From Spirochaetae bacterium HGW-Spirochaetae-1 (GTDB lineage Bacteria > Spirochaetota > UBA4802 > UBA5550): a DNA stretch of 64,000 nucleotides. The notes under the pieces are model-generated. The model did no database searches. It was given only the letters and a program-made list of their open reading frames with translations, and was not told the DNA's origin. Location: positions 332,371 to 396,370 of the forward strand of contig PGXY01000010.1 in assembly GCA_002839375.1 (NCBI GenBank), given 5' to 3'. Position numbers and translations under genes: made by a program. Below, piece after piece: positions 16,454 through 26,614 of the stretch (position 1 is its first letter; the number at the start of each line of letters is the position of its first letter).

Positions 16454-18946
16454 CTGTACAACAGGAAGTAAAATTAGAAATTCCGTTCCACCATCAGGAA
16501 GGTTGCAGGCGCTTATCTGACCGCTGTGCCTGTCGTTGATGATGTATCGTGACACATAGAGGCCGAGTCCCGTTCCGGCCCCGGGGATTTTTGTGGTGAA
16601 AAAAGGATCGAAGATGCTGTTGATATATTCCGCAGGGATACCCGGCCCATTGTCGCGGATGGATATGGAAATCATGACATCGTCCATGGCGGTTCGAATA
16701 ATAAGCTGCGGTCGGTAGTCCTCTTCCTTGCAGGTGCTCATGGCCTGCGAAGCGTTTTTGATGATGTTGAGTAGAACCTGTTGTATTTCATTTAAGACGC
16801 AATTGACCCGGGGAAGTGAGGCATCGAATTTACGGCTGATTTGAATTTTACGGAAATCATATCCCTTTTTCAGATTGTAATCCTTTGACGCGAGATTAAG
16901 TGTTTCATCGATGATGGAGTGAATATCATATTCTTTCTTTTCGATGGAGCCCTTCCTGGAAAAATTCAGCATATTGACGACGATAGCCGCAGCTCTGTGT
17001 CCCGCCTCTTCGATGCCGTCCATATACTGGTTGATACGCCGTGATTTAAAGTATTCATGTGCCGATTTAAGATCGAGACCCAGTTCAGCTGCCGTTTCAT
17101 TGTTTTCCTTTCGTGACGGATCAAGGCGTCGTCGTATTGACTGGACGCCCTGAACAATGATGGAAAGGGGATTGTTGATTTCATGGGCCATGCCTGCCGA
17201 AAGACCACCGATGGTCATCATTTTTTCCGTTTGCAGGATGAGGTCTCTTGTCCTCATTTGTTCTGTTATATCAATGAGAATGAAGAGACGAAGGGGAAGA
17301 GCCTTGGTAATATAGATTTCGGTTTCACGTGTGTTTCCATACCCTGTCGATAGTCTGAAGTGCCCAAGGTATATCATTTCACCGTCATGCAGATTCGCGG
17401 AATGGAGGAGTATCTCTTCCATGGCTTTACGGCGGACCTCTCCATCGGGGAGAAGTTTTGTTATAAGTTTATCTGAATCTGTCACGTCATCGATATCGTT
17501 GAAATAGGTCCGGCGGAAGGCACCGTTTATATAGCTGATAGTCCCTTCGTTTTCAACGATCAGGGGCAGTGGAAGATTCTCGACAATTATCCGGATCTGT
17601 TTCTCGTTCTGTTCCAGCAGGATCTGCGAGGCAATAAGCTCCTCGTTCTGCGCCTCGAATTCCTCGTTGGCCGCTTCCAGTTCTTCCAGGGTGGCGTGCA
17701 TTTCCTCGTTTGTCGCCACCAGTTCCAGGTTTTTTTCTTTCAGACTCAGCTCGGATGTTTCAAGGCTTTTCCTCATTATATTCAGCTTGTCCATGAGACC
17801 CAGTGAAACAAGGACCATGAGCAGGGTCCCGGAGACATGTACGGTGTTGCTGGTAAAAAGATTAAAGGGAATAACGCCCCATGCGAGAAGGTTGGACAGC
17901 ATTTGCCCAATCAGCTGTGCCGTGAATCCGGCAAGGATGAAGTAGGCCTGCCGGTTTTTTCTGAAGGCGCCGGCCAGGGCAAGAATTATGAGCAGGGGAG
18001 ATGCGATGAGACCCAGAATGAGTACTATTTTTATTGAAACCTGGTAGGGAGCGAGAATTGATACGGGAAGCATGACTGCTCCCGGAATGATCACCAGAGC
18101 TGTTATCAGTTTATGAAAGACGGGGAACGATTCTTTCGTTCTGAGATGTGCCGTGAAGTAGAGACCGATAAAGGTCAGGGCTCCTGAAATGGAAAAGGGA
18201 ACGGCGTGTTCCTGGAACCATATGGAATTGGGCCACAGATGCTGGTAGCCATAACCGAGATGGGCCAATTCATATATCAGCCAGAAGATCAAAAAAGAGG
18301 CTAACAGACCATATACCCGGTCCCTTTCAGACAGGAATAAAAAGAGATTATGCAGGACCAGCATGATAAGGATTCCATACAGTCCCCAGAGAATCATCTG
18401 TTCTCCGTTGCTCTGGCGGATATAGGCGGGGAACGTCATAATTTCCAGGGGTATTTTCATGGCGCTGGTGGACTCGATGCGCAGAACGCAGGTGACAGGT
18501 TGTTTCTCCTGCTCAAGATGAAAAACAAAGTCATTGCTTTCGATAGGCCTGCTGCCATATGGTTCAGCATCACCGGTATGGACATGTCCCGTGATTCGTC
18601 CCGCTTTGATGAGATAAAGGTCTATACTGTTAAGAAGGGGGTTTTGGAGACGAAGCAAAAGGGGCGACAGGGTTTTTCGCGAATCCAGGAATGTAAATCG
18701 TATCCATATAGGGTATTTCAGAAAACTCAGGGATACGACGTCTCTGTCCTGGGATATCCAGTTTGCTGATTTCACCACGTCTTCAATAGTCATGCTGCCC
18801 GATGTATCGGAAAGCATTTCCGACCAGGAGCCGGTGTAAGTGTCGGTGAAACCGTCTTCCAGGTTCAGTACTGATTTTTCAACGGGCGCGGCGGTCACAG
18901 CTACGGCGGTTATAATAAGTATCGTGATCAGTCTTATGAATAACAC
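16439..18946 (-). CDS. 7TMR-DISM sensor histidine kinase with PAS domain
   Basis: An inner-membrane sensor kinase of about 835 residues. In order it has a signal peptide, a periplasmic 7TMR-DISM extracellular domain (about 40-180), seven membrane helices (about 190-390), a coiled coil rich in EELEAANEEF-type repeats (about 400-465), a PAS domain (about 470-580), then HisKA with H588 (AGMAHEINNPL) and an HATPase domain (GTGLGLYVS). The frame opens with TTG at 18988; GTG 18946 gives a cleaner signal peptide and is preferred, but the start is uncertain. The last codons overlap the end of the small basic ORF by 15 bp. No receiver is adjacent, so its partner is unknown. Confidence 0.85.
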   Translation of the reverse strand: MLFIRLITILIITAVAVTAAPVEKSVLNLEDGFTDTYTGSWSEMLSDTSGSMTIEDVVKSANWISQDRDVVSLSFLKYPIWIRFTFLDSRKTLSPLLLRLQNPLLNSIDLYLIKAGRITGHVHTGDAEPYGSRPIESNDFVFHLEQEKQPVTCVLRIESTSAMKIPLEIMTFPAYIRQSNGEQMILWGLYGILIMLVLHNLFLFLSERDRVYGLLASFLIFWLIYELAHLGYGYQHLWPNSIWFQEHAVPFSISGALTFIGLYFTAHLRTKESFPVFHKLITALVIIPGAVMLPVSILAPYQVSIKIVLILGLIASPLLIILALAGAFRKNRQAYFILAGFTAQLIGQMLSNLLAWGVIPFNLFTSNTVHVSGTLLMVLVSLGLMDKLNIMRKSLETSELSLKEKNLELVATNEEMHATLEELEAANEEFEAQNEELIASQILLEQNEKQIRIIVENLPLPLIVENEGTISYINGAFRRTYFNDIDDVTDSDKLITKLLPDGEVRRKAMEEILLHSANLHDGEMIYLGHFRLSTGYGNTRETEIYITKALPLRLFILIDITEQMRTRDLILQTEKMMTIGGLSAGMAHEINNPLSIIVQGVQSIRRRLDPSRKENNETAAELGLDLKSAHEYFKSRRINQYMDGIEEAGHRAAAIVVNMLNFSRKGSIEKKEYDIHSIIDETLNLASKDYNLKKGYDFRKIQISRKFDASLPRVNCVLNEIQQVLLNIIKNASQAMSTCKEEDYRPQLIIRTAMDDVMISISIRDNGPGIPAEYINSIFDPFFTTKIPGAGTGLGLYVSRYIINDRHSGQISACNLPDGGTEFLILLPVVQSEIT

Positions 18947-19231
18947 TAGAAGTATCCCATTTCCATCAAGATTGATTCGAGGTGTCAATTCCCCGGTTTT
19001 CGACTTTTAGTATATGGCAGATGAACTGGCATTGCAATATATTTTTCCTATGACGGGGGAATATTCGGCCTATCTTCGGATGCTGCCGCAGGAGGGCTGT
19101 ACAGGAGAGTCATGCATTTATATGAGGGAGTTGGTCATTGAATCGTTTCCGCGTATAGGCGGAAACGTGGTGGGCGCAGGTGCCGGTAAAAATTTATAAA
19201 TACGGCCGGTTCAGGCCCGGGAAAAGACTTA

Positions 19232-21034
19232 TTACCGGGCTGCTCTCTTGCGGTCGATTTTACCGAGGATTTTTTTCCTCATGCGTATGTTCTTGGGCGT
19301 GATCTCCAGGAGCTCGTCGTCGTCGATAAACTCCAGGGCCTGTTCCAGGCTGAATGTCCGGGGAGGGATCAGTTTTATGGCGTCATCTGTTCCCGAGGCC
19401 CTGATATTGGTAAGCTTTTTCGTTTTACAGGCATTCACATCCATGTCGCTTTCCCTGCTGTTGGAACCCACGATCATGCCTACATACACTTCCGTGCCGG
19501 GATAAATAAAGAGCTCGCCGCGTTCCTGGAGGTTGTCCAGGGCGTAAGCCACGGCCGTGCCGTTTTCCATCTGGACCAGGGCTCCCCTGGTCCGTGTGGG
19601 AATATCGCCCTTGTATACATCATAATCAATAAAACTATGATGTATTATACCCGTACCACGTGTCTCTGTGAGAAATTCATTCCTGAACCCGATGAGTCCG
19701 CGTGACGGGACTTTGAATTCAAGGCGCGAATAACCATCGCTACCCTGAACCATGTTGGTCATTTCGCCTTTGCGAATGCCGAGCATTTCGATAACCACTC
19801 CGACAAACTCATCGGCCACATCGATGACTGCAAGCTCCATGGGCTCATAGGTTACGCCATTCAATTCCCGGTATATTACCTCGGGGCGTGAAACCTGAAA
19901 TTCGAACCCTTCGCGGCGCATGTTTTCAATGAGAATGGCTAGTTGCAGCTCGCCCCGCCCTTTGACGGTAAAGGTTTCGGCATTACCGTTCTTTTCTATG
20001 ATCATGCTCACATTGCTCTGACGTTCTTTTTCAAGACGTGTCCATACAGCCGTGGAAGTAACATATTTTCCTTCCCGCCCCAGGAAGGGGGAGTTATTGG
20101 GCAGAAAAGTTACGGAGATGGTTGGTTCGTCGATCTCGATGGATGATAACTGTTCCGGGTTTAACCGGTCGGCAACGGTGTCGCCGATGTCAATGCTCTC
20201 CATGCCTGCCAGGGAAACAATGTCGCCGGCTTCGGCTTCCTGTATCTCTACCTTTTTAAGGCCTGAGTAGGCAAATATCTTCACTATACGGGAGGGGACA
20301 CGTTTCCCATCGCGTTTAATGAGCATGATATCATCACCGCGGCAGACCTTACCGTTGTGGATTCTGCCGGTGCCCAGGCGGCCCAGGTAGTTGTCGTAGG
20401 CGATTGCCGACGTGAGGAATTGAAAGGGAAGTGTAGCGTCTCCTTCAGGTTGTGGAACATGATTTACAATTGTTTCAAAGAGGGGAATTACATCGTTATT
20501 GGTGTCCTTCAGTTCATATCGGGCATAGGCATGTTTTGCCGATGCGTATATGACGGGAAAATCGAGCTGTTTGTTCGTTGCATTGAGCTGCACGAAGAGG
20601 TCGAAAATCATGTCAAGGACCTGTACCGGTCTGCTGTTGGGGCGGTCAACCTTGTTTATTACCACGATGGGGCAGTGTCCCATTTCCAGGGACTTTTTGA
20701 GAACATATTTCGTCTGCGGCATAGTGCCTTCAAAGGCGTCCACCAGGAGCAGTACGGAATCTACCATTTTCATGATTCGCTGGACCTCGCCGCCGAAATC
20801 GGAGTGCCCCGGCGTATCAACAAGGTTTATCTTGCAGTCCTTGTACATGAGGGAGGCATTTTTTGAGAAAATAGTGATCCCTCTCTCTTTTTCCAGGTCA
20901 TTGGAGTCCATGATCCGTTCTTCCATGTGCTGGTTTTCCCGGAATGTACCGGTTTGGCGGAGCATGGCATCGACGAGGGTGGTTTTCCCGTGATCAACAT
21001 GGGCAATAATAGCGATGTTTCTGGTTTTTTGCAT
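19232..21034 (-). CDS. typA: Ribosome-associated GTPase TypA/BipA
   Basis: A translational GTPase of the EF-G family that acts on the ribosome in 50S assembly and stress or cold adaptation. The 600-residue length is standard. The G1 motif AHVDHGKTT (residues 11-19), switch [20 protein letters not shown] and NKVD are intact, and the C-terminal TypA-specific domain follows. An AGAGGAC ribosome binding site precedes the ATG. It is a single gene. It is divergent from recQ, with 220 bp between them. Confidence 0.97.
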   Translation of the reverse strand: MQKTRNIAIIAHVDHGKTTLVDAMLRQTGTFRENQHMEERIMDSNDLEKERGITIFSKNASLMYKDCKINLVDTPGHSDFGGEVQRIMKMVDSVLLLVDAFEGTMPQTKYVLKKSLEMGHCPIVVINKVDRPNSRPVQVLDMIFDLFVQLNATNKQLDFPVIYASAKHAYARYELKDTNNDVIPLFETIVNHVPQPEGDATLPFQFLTSAIAYDNYLGRLGTGRIHNGKVCRGDDIMLIKRDGKRVPSRIVKIFAYSGLKKVEIQEAEAGDIVSLAGMESIDIGDTVADRLNPEQLSSIEIDEPTISVTFLPNNSPFLGREGKYVTSTAVWTRLEKERQSNVSMIIEKNGNAETFTVKGRGELQLAILIENMRREGFEFQVSRPEVIYRELNGVTYEPMELAVIDVADEFVGVVIEMLGIRKGEMTNMVQGSDGYSRLEFKVPSRGLIGFRNEFLTETRGTGIIHHSFIDYDVYKGDIPTRTRGALVQMENGTAVAYALDNLQERGELFIYPGTEVYVGMIVGSNSRESDMDVNACKTKKLTNIRASGTDDAIKLIPPRTFSLEQALEFIDDDELLEITPKNIRMRKKILGKIDRKRAAR

Positions 21035-21254
21035 ATATGTCCTCTTTGGATTGAACGGCAGTGGGCCGGATAGGTTCTTCTTCTAATGGTTACCTGATTT
21101 TCGGAAAACTGTAAGAAGAAGGACAAACTGCATTAACGGTTGATTTTTGGCGAGCATTTTTTTAATGATGGAGAATAAAATAGTGGAAGTTAAACGGTAT
21201 GTTTATTAACAGTGCTTTTTTTACTGTATATTCAAGAGGATCAGGGAAAAGCAG

Positions 21255-22715
21255 GTGAATGATATAAACACAGATAAAACCTCCGATATGGTTGAAATAA
21301 AAAAAATCTTTCAGATTACGGCCTTTCGTGCATCCCAGGAGGAGATTATCAACCGCATTCTGGACGGGAAGCACTGTCTGGTCATCATGCCCACGGGTAT
21401 GGGCAAATCACTCTGCTACCAGGTTCCCGCACTGATGCTTGATGATCTTACCATTGTCCTGTCCCCGCTCATTGCCCTCATGAAAGACCAGGTTGATGCG
21501 CTGAAGGCCAGGGGAATCGACGCCGCTTTCATAAATTCATCACTGAGCGGCCGAGAGCGCCGAGAGCGTTACCGCCAGGTTGTCCGTGGCCGGTATAAAA
21601 TTCTTTATGTTTCTCCCGAGCGCTTCAGAAAAAGTGATTTTCTCGATTCGATAAAAGAACGAAAGATTTCACTGCTTGCCCTGGATGAGGCTCATTGCGT
21701 CAGCCAGTGGGGAAATGATTTCCGGCCCGACTATTCCAGGATTGCCGAATACCGGCAGATACTGGGTAATCCCGTCACTGCGGCATTTACGGCAACGGCA
21801 ACGAAAAGAGTGCAGGAGGATATTATCACGCAGACGGGCATTTCCCCCTCCCTGGTCATGACGTTCAATGAAGGCGTGTGCCGGCCCAACCTGAATCTCC
21901 AGGTGCTCAGCGTCATTGATAATAATGAAAAGTATGATATTATTTATGAACGGATCAGGGAAAACCGCGGTCCGGGGATTATTTATTTCAATCTCATTAA
22001 AAGCATAGAAGCTTTCGGCGAATGGCTTGATATGAAGAAGATTCCGTACCTGGTCTATCACGGCAGACTCTCCGCCGAAAAGAGGAAGGCGGTTCAGCAG
22101 CGGTTCCTCGCTTCTGACAAGGAGATCATGCTGGCAACGAACGCCTTTGGTATGGGCATAGACAAGCCCGACATCCGCATGATCATTCATGCCGAAATCC
22201 CCGATTCCGTCGAATCATATTACCAGGAAATCGGCCGAGCCGGCAGGGACGGCGACGCTTCGCAATGCCTGCTCATCTACGATGAGAATGACCTGGCAGT
22301 GCAGATGGACTTCCTGCACTGGCGTAATCCCGACGCCTCATTTATAAAAAAAACCTATGATCTCATCAAAGCCCTGGGGCAACAGATAAACAGCTATACC
22401 TACGATGAGCTGCAGGAGAAGCTGGTGTATAAGCATGCCGGGGACCACCGGCTTCAGACTGTTCTGAATATTTTAGACCGGCATGGCATTACAACGGGAA
22501 GTATGGAGCATCATAATCTTAAGGTTGAAGACACTCTCCACGAGGAATTACTTTCAGAGGATTTCCTGGAAGCGAAGCTGAAGGCTGACCGGATGCGTCT
22601 CTACGACATTCTGCAGTATGTAAAAGAAGAAGGGTGCCGCCGCGAATATATATATGGATATTTCCATATGCCGCTGGATAATTGCGGGAACTGCGATTTG
22701 TGCCTCGGGAACTGA
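21255..22715 (+). CDS. recQ: RecQ-type ATP-dependent DNA helicase (short form)
   Basis: A superfamily 2 3'-5' DNA helicase for recombination and replication repair. Walker A is MPTGMGKS (K51), the DEAH box is at D144-H147, the helicase core ends in the arginine-finger motif QEIGRAGRDG, and a zinc-binding cysteine set closes the protein (EEGCRREY and CGNCDLC). It stops right after the zinc domain at 486 residues, so the RQC winged helix and the HRDC domain of E. coli RecQ are missing. The start is GTG 21255; ATG 21288 is an alternative. The minus-strand SpoIIE gene ends 4 bp downstream, so the genes are convergent. Confidence 0.92.
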   Translation: MNDINTDKTSDMVEIKKIFQITAFRASQEEIINRILDGKHCLVIMPTGMGKSLCYQVPALMLDDLTIVLSPLIALMKDQVDALKARGIDAAFINSSLSGRERRERYRQVVRGRYKILYVSPERFRKSDFLDSIKERKISLLALDEAHCVSQWGNDFRPDYSRIAEYRQILGNPVTAAFTATATKRVQEDIITQTGISPSLVMTFNEGVCRPNLNLQVLSVIDNNEKYDIIYERIRENRGPGIIYFNLIKSIEAFGEWLDMKKIPYLVYHGRLSAEKRKAVQQRFLASDKEIMLATNAFGMGIDKPDIRMIIHAEIPDSVESYYQEIGRAGRDGDASQCLLIYDENDLAVQMDFLHWRNPDASFIKKTYDLIKALGQQINSYTYDELQEKLVYKHAGDHRLQTVLNILDRHGITTGSMEHHNLKVEDTLHEELLSEDFLEAKLKADRMRLYDILQYVKEEGCRREYIYGYFHMPLDNCGNCDLCLGN

Positions 22716-22719
22716 AGGA

Positions 22720-24723
22720 TCAGAGGACGTCGACAACGACACAGCTGATGTCATCGTCAAAGGAATCGCAGCGGGAGAAAACCCGCAGCTCATCGATAAG
22801 CGATGAGACCGTATCGGACGGGGTCCGAAGGGCAGTGGCCCCGATAAAGGATTCAAGGCGGCCGCTGCCGAATAACTCGCCTGCGGGATTCATGCATTCG
22901 ACTATACCGTCGGTGTAAAGAACGAGACGGTCGCCGGTGAGAAGCTGGAAAGATTCAACGCTGAAATTAATGTCAGTCCGCCAGCCCATGGACGTTCCTT
23001 TTACGTAAAGCTCTATGCAGCCATTGATGCTTTTTCTGAAGAGCAGGGCCGGATGGTGCCCGGCATTGCTGAACCGGCATTGTCTGGTCTGTTTATCGAT
23101 GGTGATGACAAAGGCAGTGATGAAATGAGAAGGCATGGCGTATTGAAAGACCGTTTTATTGATGGCTCCCAGCAGTTCATTTTCGCTGCACCCGGGGTTT
23201 TCCGCGTTATCAAAGGCGTTTTTAACAATGAGCGCAAGGAAAGCGCTTGAAAGTCCGTGCCCGGCAACGTCAGCGATGAGAAAACGGATAGTATCCTCGT
23301 TCTCGCAATAGGTGTAAAAATCGCCTCCTATCCTGTCCATGGGAATACAGAGTGAATCAATGCTGAGTCCGTGTATATCGGGAAAGCTGGAGGGAAGCAG
23401 GCGCGTCTGGATATTCCTGGCGATTTCCAGCTCCGATTCAATGGCTTCATTTCGTTCCTGGAGAAGACGGGTCCTCTCGGCGACCTTCAGTTCAAGTCTT
23501 TCAATGAGCTGGGCCTTCATGTGGCGCATAATGGAGAGCTGATCGCTGAGAAAGTAGGATATGAGTATCACCAGGCCGGGGAGGGCCGTCTTGAAATAAT
23601 CGAAGTCAGGCACCAGTGTGTAGGCCCGAAGGACTTCCAGAAGGGCGCCGGGCAGCAATATCCCCATACCGGCCAGTACCGGGATATAATCCCATCTTTT
23701 CTCCAGCACGGTCCGTACCGTATTTTCAATTATGATGAAAATGATATAGAGAAGGGATGACTGCCACAATATGCGGGGAATCGTGAAACCATTGATCTCG
23801 CGGATAAAAAGGAATGACAGGGCTGATGCGGCAAGGACGGCGATAATCCCTTTGTCAGGTAAAGTAAGATTCTGCTGAAAGAGTTTTCTCAGAAGGACAA
23901 TGAATGAAACGGTTGCGCCTATGCCTGCAATGTACTGAAGAATATGGAAAAAAAGAAAGGTGTCGGTATAAATATATTTTATCTGGCCAACGCAGACAAG
24001 ATACACGGCAATGCACAGGGAGAAAAGGGCGAAAGCGCGCTGCTGATAGTAGAGCGGGCTGGTTGTCTGGGAAAAGAGCAGGAAAACAAGGGCGATGAGC
24101 AGGTAAAATGCGATAAATATGGTTTCAAGGATGTATTCCGATTCAATACGTTTAAGAATACTCCGGGTATCGCCAGCCAGGAAGTATCCCCAGATCATGC
24201 CGGCGGAATCTTTAAGATATCCACGGGTGCGTACGGCAAGGATATTGTCTCCCGCAGTGTTAATGAGGTTCGTGGGGATGTGGTATATGCGCATCCGGTC
24301 AAAGGCATGGCTGGTCTCATCATTTATATTTCCGGTTTTTCCGATAAGGGTCCCATTGAAATATACTTCATCGGTGTCGCATATTTTCCCAAGAATTATG
24401 GAATACATGGGAAGATTATTTTTAGACGGGAAACGTAGGATGGTGCGGTACCAGGCTATACCGGAATGACGGGGAAAGAGTTCCATGAGGTTCCCAGGGA
24501 CGGCAATTGTATCCCAGTGTGAATCGTCACTATCAGGGTCGGCATAACGGGGAGAATCGGCGGCTGTGACTCTCCAGAAACCTTCCAGAGAGACTGTTCC
24601 TTTTTCCGCAAGGACGAACCGGGAATCATTTTGCATGGCTGATTTTCCCATGCCCGTGACGAGGATGCCTGCCCAAAAGACTGCAGCTATGAAAAATATG
24701 AACAGTGCTATTTTGTTTTTCAT
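22720..24723 (-). CDS. Membrane sensor with jelly-roll, 7TM and SpoIIE/RsbU-type phosphatase domain
   Basis: A 667-residue envelope sensor. It has an N-terminal signal/anchor helix, a galactose-binding-like jelly roll (about 45-180, with LEGFWRV and VPGNLMELFP motifs), seven membrane helices (about 195-395), a coiled coil (about 400-440) and a C-terminal PP2C/SpoIIE phosphatase (about 445-667). The phosphatase metal motifs are visible: GGDFY, DVAGHG, SNAGHHP, TDGIVE and DDDISC. Proteins of this kind dephosphorylate anti-sigma-factor antagonists. No such partner is beside it. It is transcribed alone, divergently from the lipoprotein gene at 24964. Confidence 0.88.
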   Translation of the reverse strand: MKNKIALFIFFIAAVFWAGILVTGMGKSAMQNDSRFVLAEKGTVSLEGFWRVTAADSPRYADPDSDDSHWDTIAVPGNLMELFPRHSGIAWYRTILRFPSKNNLPMYSIILGKICDTDEVYFNGTLIGKTGNINDETSHAFDRMRIYHIPTNLINTAGDNILAVRTRGYLKDSAGMIWGYFLAGDTRSILKRIESEYILETIFIAFYLLIALVFLLFSQTTSPLYYQQRAFALFSLCIAVYLVCVGQIKYIYTDTFLFFHILQYIAGIGATVSFIVLLRKLFQQNLTLPDKGIIAVLAASALSFLFIREINGFTIPRILWQSSLLYIIFIIIENTVRTVLEKRWDYIPVLAGMGILLPGALLEVLRAYTLVPDFDYFKTALPGLVILISYFLSDQLSIMRHMKAQLIERLELKVAERTRLLQERNEAIESELEIARNIQTRLLPSSFPDIHGLSIDSLCIPMDRIGGDFYTYCENEDTIRFLIADVAGHGLSSAFLALIVKNAFDNAENPGCSENELLGAINKTVFQYAMPSHFITAFVITIDKQTRQCRFSNAGHHPALLFRKSINGCIELYVKGTSMGWRTDINFSVESFQLLTGDRLVLYTDGIVECMNPAGELFGSGRLESFIGATALRTPSDTVSSLIDELRVFSRCDSFDDDISCVVVDVL

Positions 24724-24882
24724 TCAGACCGGGTGATAGACATTATTATCATAGACAAAGTGTGGGAAAGTGTCCGGTTAAGTCAAGGAAAATCACGTTG
24801 ACTGCTGCGCCATTACGGAGGAGCAGTGTTTGTGGCAACATTTAAATCGCAGGGCTATTTTTGTATGGGTTCTTTAAATACA

Positions 24883-24912
24883 TTGACACGATACTGATGA
24901 ATATTCTATTAT
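24883..24912 (+). promoter_or_regulatory. Sigma-70 promoter of the lipoprotein-srkA operon
   Basis: TTGACA at 24883-24888 and TATTAT at 24907-24912 with an 18-bp spacer. The predicted start lies about 45 nt before the lipoprotein ATG. Confidence 0.65.
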
Positions 24913-24963
24913 AAACACTATTATACTCAAAATTGTAACAGCGCGTTTTATTTAAAAGGGGGA

Positions 24964-25536
24964 ATGATGCATAAAATAGCTTCAATAATGATATTTGCCG
25001 TAATCTTTGCTGCGGGATGCGGCACTATTAATCAGAATATCCAGGCCAGGAAGAATCTCTCAAAGTGCAAGTATGACCTGGAAAAAATTGAACTGAAGAA
25101 GGTCAACCTCAAGGGCCTTGATATAAAGAGTATCGATTTTACCGGTTACCTGAAAATAACGAACACAACTACCGGCGAAGTGGCCCTGGATCATATCGAC
25201 GGGGATATTTATCTTGATAAATATAAAGCTTCTACATTGGCGCATAACAGGATGCTGCGTATAAAGGCCGGTGCATCGGTCGTGGAGGAGCTTCTTTTGC
25301 AGGTCCCCTTCGAATCGGCACTGAAGGCATTGGGGCATAGACCTGCAGATATAACCGTTGTTGCCAGGCTGCATATGAATCTGCTCATCGGTACTTTCAC
25401 CCTGCCGACTCCCATCGTCATCGAAGTCAGGAAAAAGTTTCCCATTCCCTACGACAAAATCGAGGATGCCATAGTGAAGCAGACTAAGAACATCGATGGA
25501 AATACGGTAAAGAAAAAATTGAAGAAGATATTCTAA
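24964..25536 (+). CDS. Lipoprotein with LEA14-like (WHy) domain
   Basis: A 190-residue lipoprotein with a short signal peptide and lipobox FAAGC (lipidated C19). The mature part has the beta-rich pattern of LEA type 2/WHy proteins: the LKKVNLKGLDIKSIDF strand, then TGYLKITNTT and a PFESALKAL segment. Such proteins are periplasmic or envelope proteins without known enzymatic activity. A GGGGGA ribosome binding site precedes ATG 24964; ATG 24967 is equally possible. It is 3 bp from srkA, so the two are an operon. Confidence 0.72.
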   Translation: MMHKIASIMIFAVIFAAGCGTINQNIQARKNLSKCKYDLEKIELKKVNLKGLDIKSIDFTGYLKITNTTTGEVALDHIDGDIYLDKYKASTLAHNRMLRIKAGASVVEELLLQVPFESALKALGHRPADITVVARLHMNLLIGTFTLPTPIVIEVRKKFPIPYDKIEDAIVKQTKNIDGNTVKKKLKKIF

Positions 25537-25539
25537 CCC

Positions 25540-26595
25540 ATGAATGAATTTTTTTACAACCTGACGCCCGATATTGTTTTAAGCGCCATAGAGAGAAGCG
25601 GGTTTGAACCTACGGGTCACTGTATGACTCTGAACAGCTATGAGAACCGTGTTTATGACCTTCGCCTGGAAGACGGGGCACACATCGTGACGAAGTTCTA
25701 CCGTCCCGGCAGGTGGAGCAGGGATCAGATACAGGAGGAACATGATTTCCTTTTTCAGCTGCGTGATGACGAGATTCCCGTGTGCGCACCCCTGCGGTTC
25801 TCCGACGGGACGACAATACACCAGGCCGATGATATTTATTATGCTGTCTGGCCCCGCACCGGAGGCAGGGTCCCCGATGAACTCCAGGACCGAGAGCTGG
25901 AAACATTGGGACGGTATCTTGCCAGGATACACAACAACGGCGCGGCAAAACCGGCACTCCACAGGATACACCTGACCGGGGAAACCTATGGCCTGCAGCC
26001 CCTGGCATTTCTTGAAGAGAAGGGATTTTTGCCGGAGCACTGTCGGGAGCGATACGGGAATGCCGTGCGGGAAATTGTGGACATATTTGAAAAACTCAGC
26101 GCCGGGGTTCCCGTGCAGAGAATACATGGTGATTGCCACCTGGGAAATCTGCTCAAGGGATCTGAGGGATATTTCTTTCTGGATTTCGATGATTTTCTTA
26201 CGGGACCCGTTGTGCAGGATGTATGGATGATAGTCCCGGCCCGGGACCGGGAAGGTCTTCGTCAGCGTGAACTGTTTCTTGAGGCATACCGCCAGTTTCG
26301 GGATTTCGACGATTCCTGGCTCCGCCTCATCGAGCCCCTGCGTTCACTCCGGTATATCCGTTATGCCGCATGGCTGGCACAGCGCTGGGAAGATCCGGCA
26401 TTTCCCGCGGCTTTTCCCCATTTTGGCACCGTGGAATACTGGGAGGATGAAACCCGCGACCTGGAAGACCAGCTTGATTATTTTTACGGCAGCGGCGTTG
26501 ATCTCCCTCCGGGAATAAGAAAGGCCGAGAAGGAGGAGGATGCGGAGAAAGACCTGACAAATAAGGATTTTTTCTGGGACTGGGAGGACAAATAA
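25540..26595 (+). CDS. srkA: Stress response kinase A (SrkA/YihE family)
   Basis: A 351-residue aminoglycoside-phosphotransferase-fold Ser/Thr kinase. E. coli SrkA protects against envelope-stress and MazF-linked death. The catalytic loop is H196-G-D-C-H-L-G-N203 and the metal-binding motif is D215-F-D217. An N-terminal ATP-binding lobe with SYENRVYDL is also typical. E. coli SrkA is about 328 residues; here an acidic and charged C-terminal tail (KAEKEEDAEK) is added. It is co-transcribed with the preceding lipoprotein, an odd partnership that may tie the kinase to envelope state (inference). Confidence 0.88.
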   Translation: MNEFFYNLTPDIVLSAIERSGFEPTGHCMTLNSYENRVYDLRLEDGAHIVTKFYRPGRWSRDQIQEEHDFLFQLRDDEIPVCAPLRFSDGTTIHQADDIYYAVWPRTGGRVPDELQDRELETLGRYLARIHNNGAAKPALHRIHLTGETYGLQPLAFLEEKGFLPEHCRERYGNAVREIVDIFEKLSAGVPVQRIHGDCHLGNLLKGSEGYFFLDFDDFLTGPVVQDVWMIVPARDREGLRQRELFLEAYRQFRDFDDSWLRLIEPLRSLRYIRYAAWLAQRWEDPAFPAAFPHFGTVEYWEDETRDLEDQLDYFYGSGVDLPPGIRKAEKEEDAEKDLTNKDFFWDWEDK

Positions 26596-26614
26596 ATGAA
26601 CGAAATGGTTTCGT

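Noticed and set aside
19146..19167. Hairpin GTTTCCGC/GCGGAAAC as a terminator for typA
   Set aside because: Stem without a T tract on either strand; position is 65 bp beyond the typA stop and there is no supporting signal.
19014..19199. 61-residue plus-strand ORF between the 7TM kinase and typA
   Set aside because: No ribosome binding site, no conserved pattern and no promoter; likely a chance frame.
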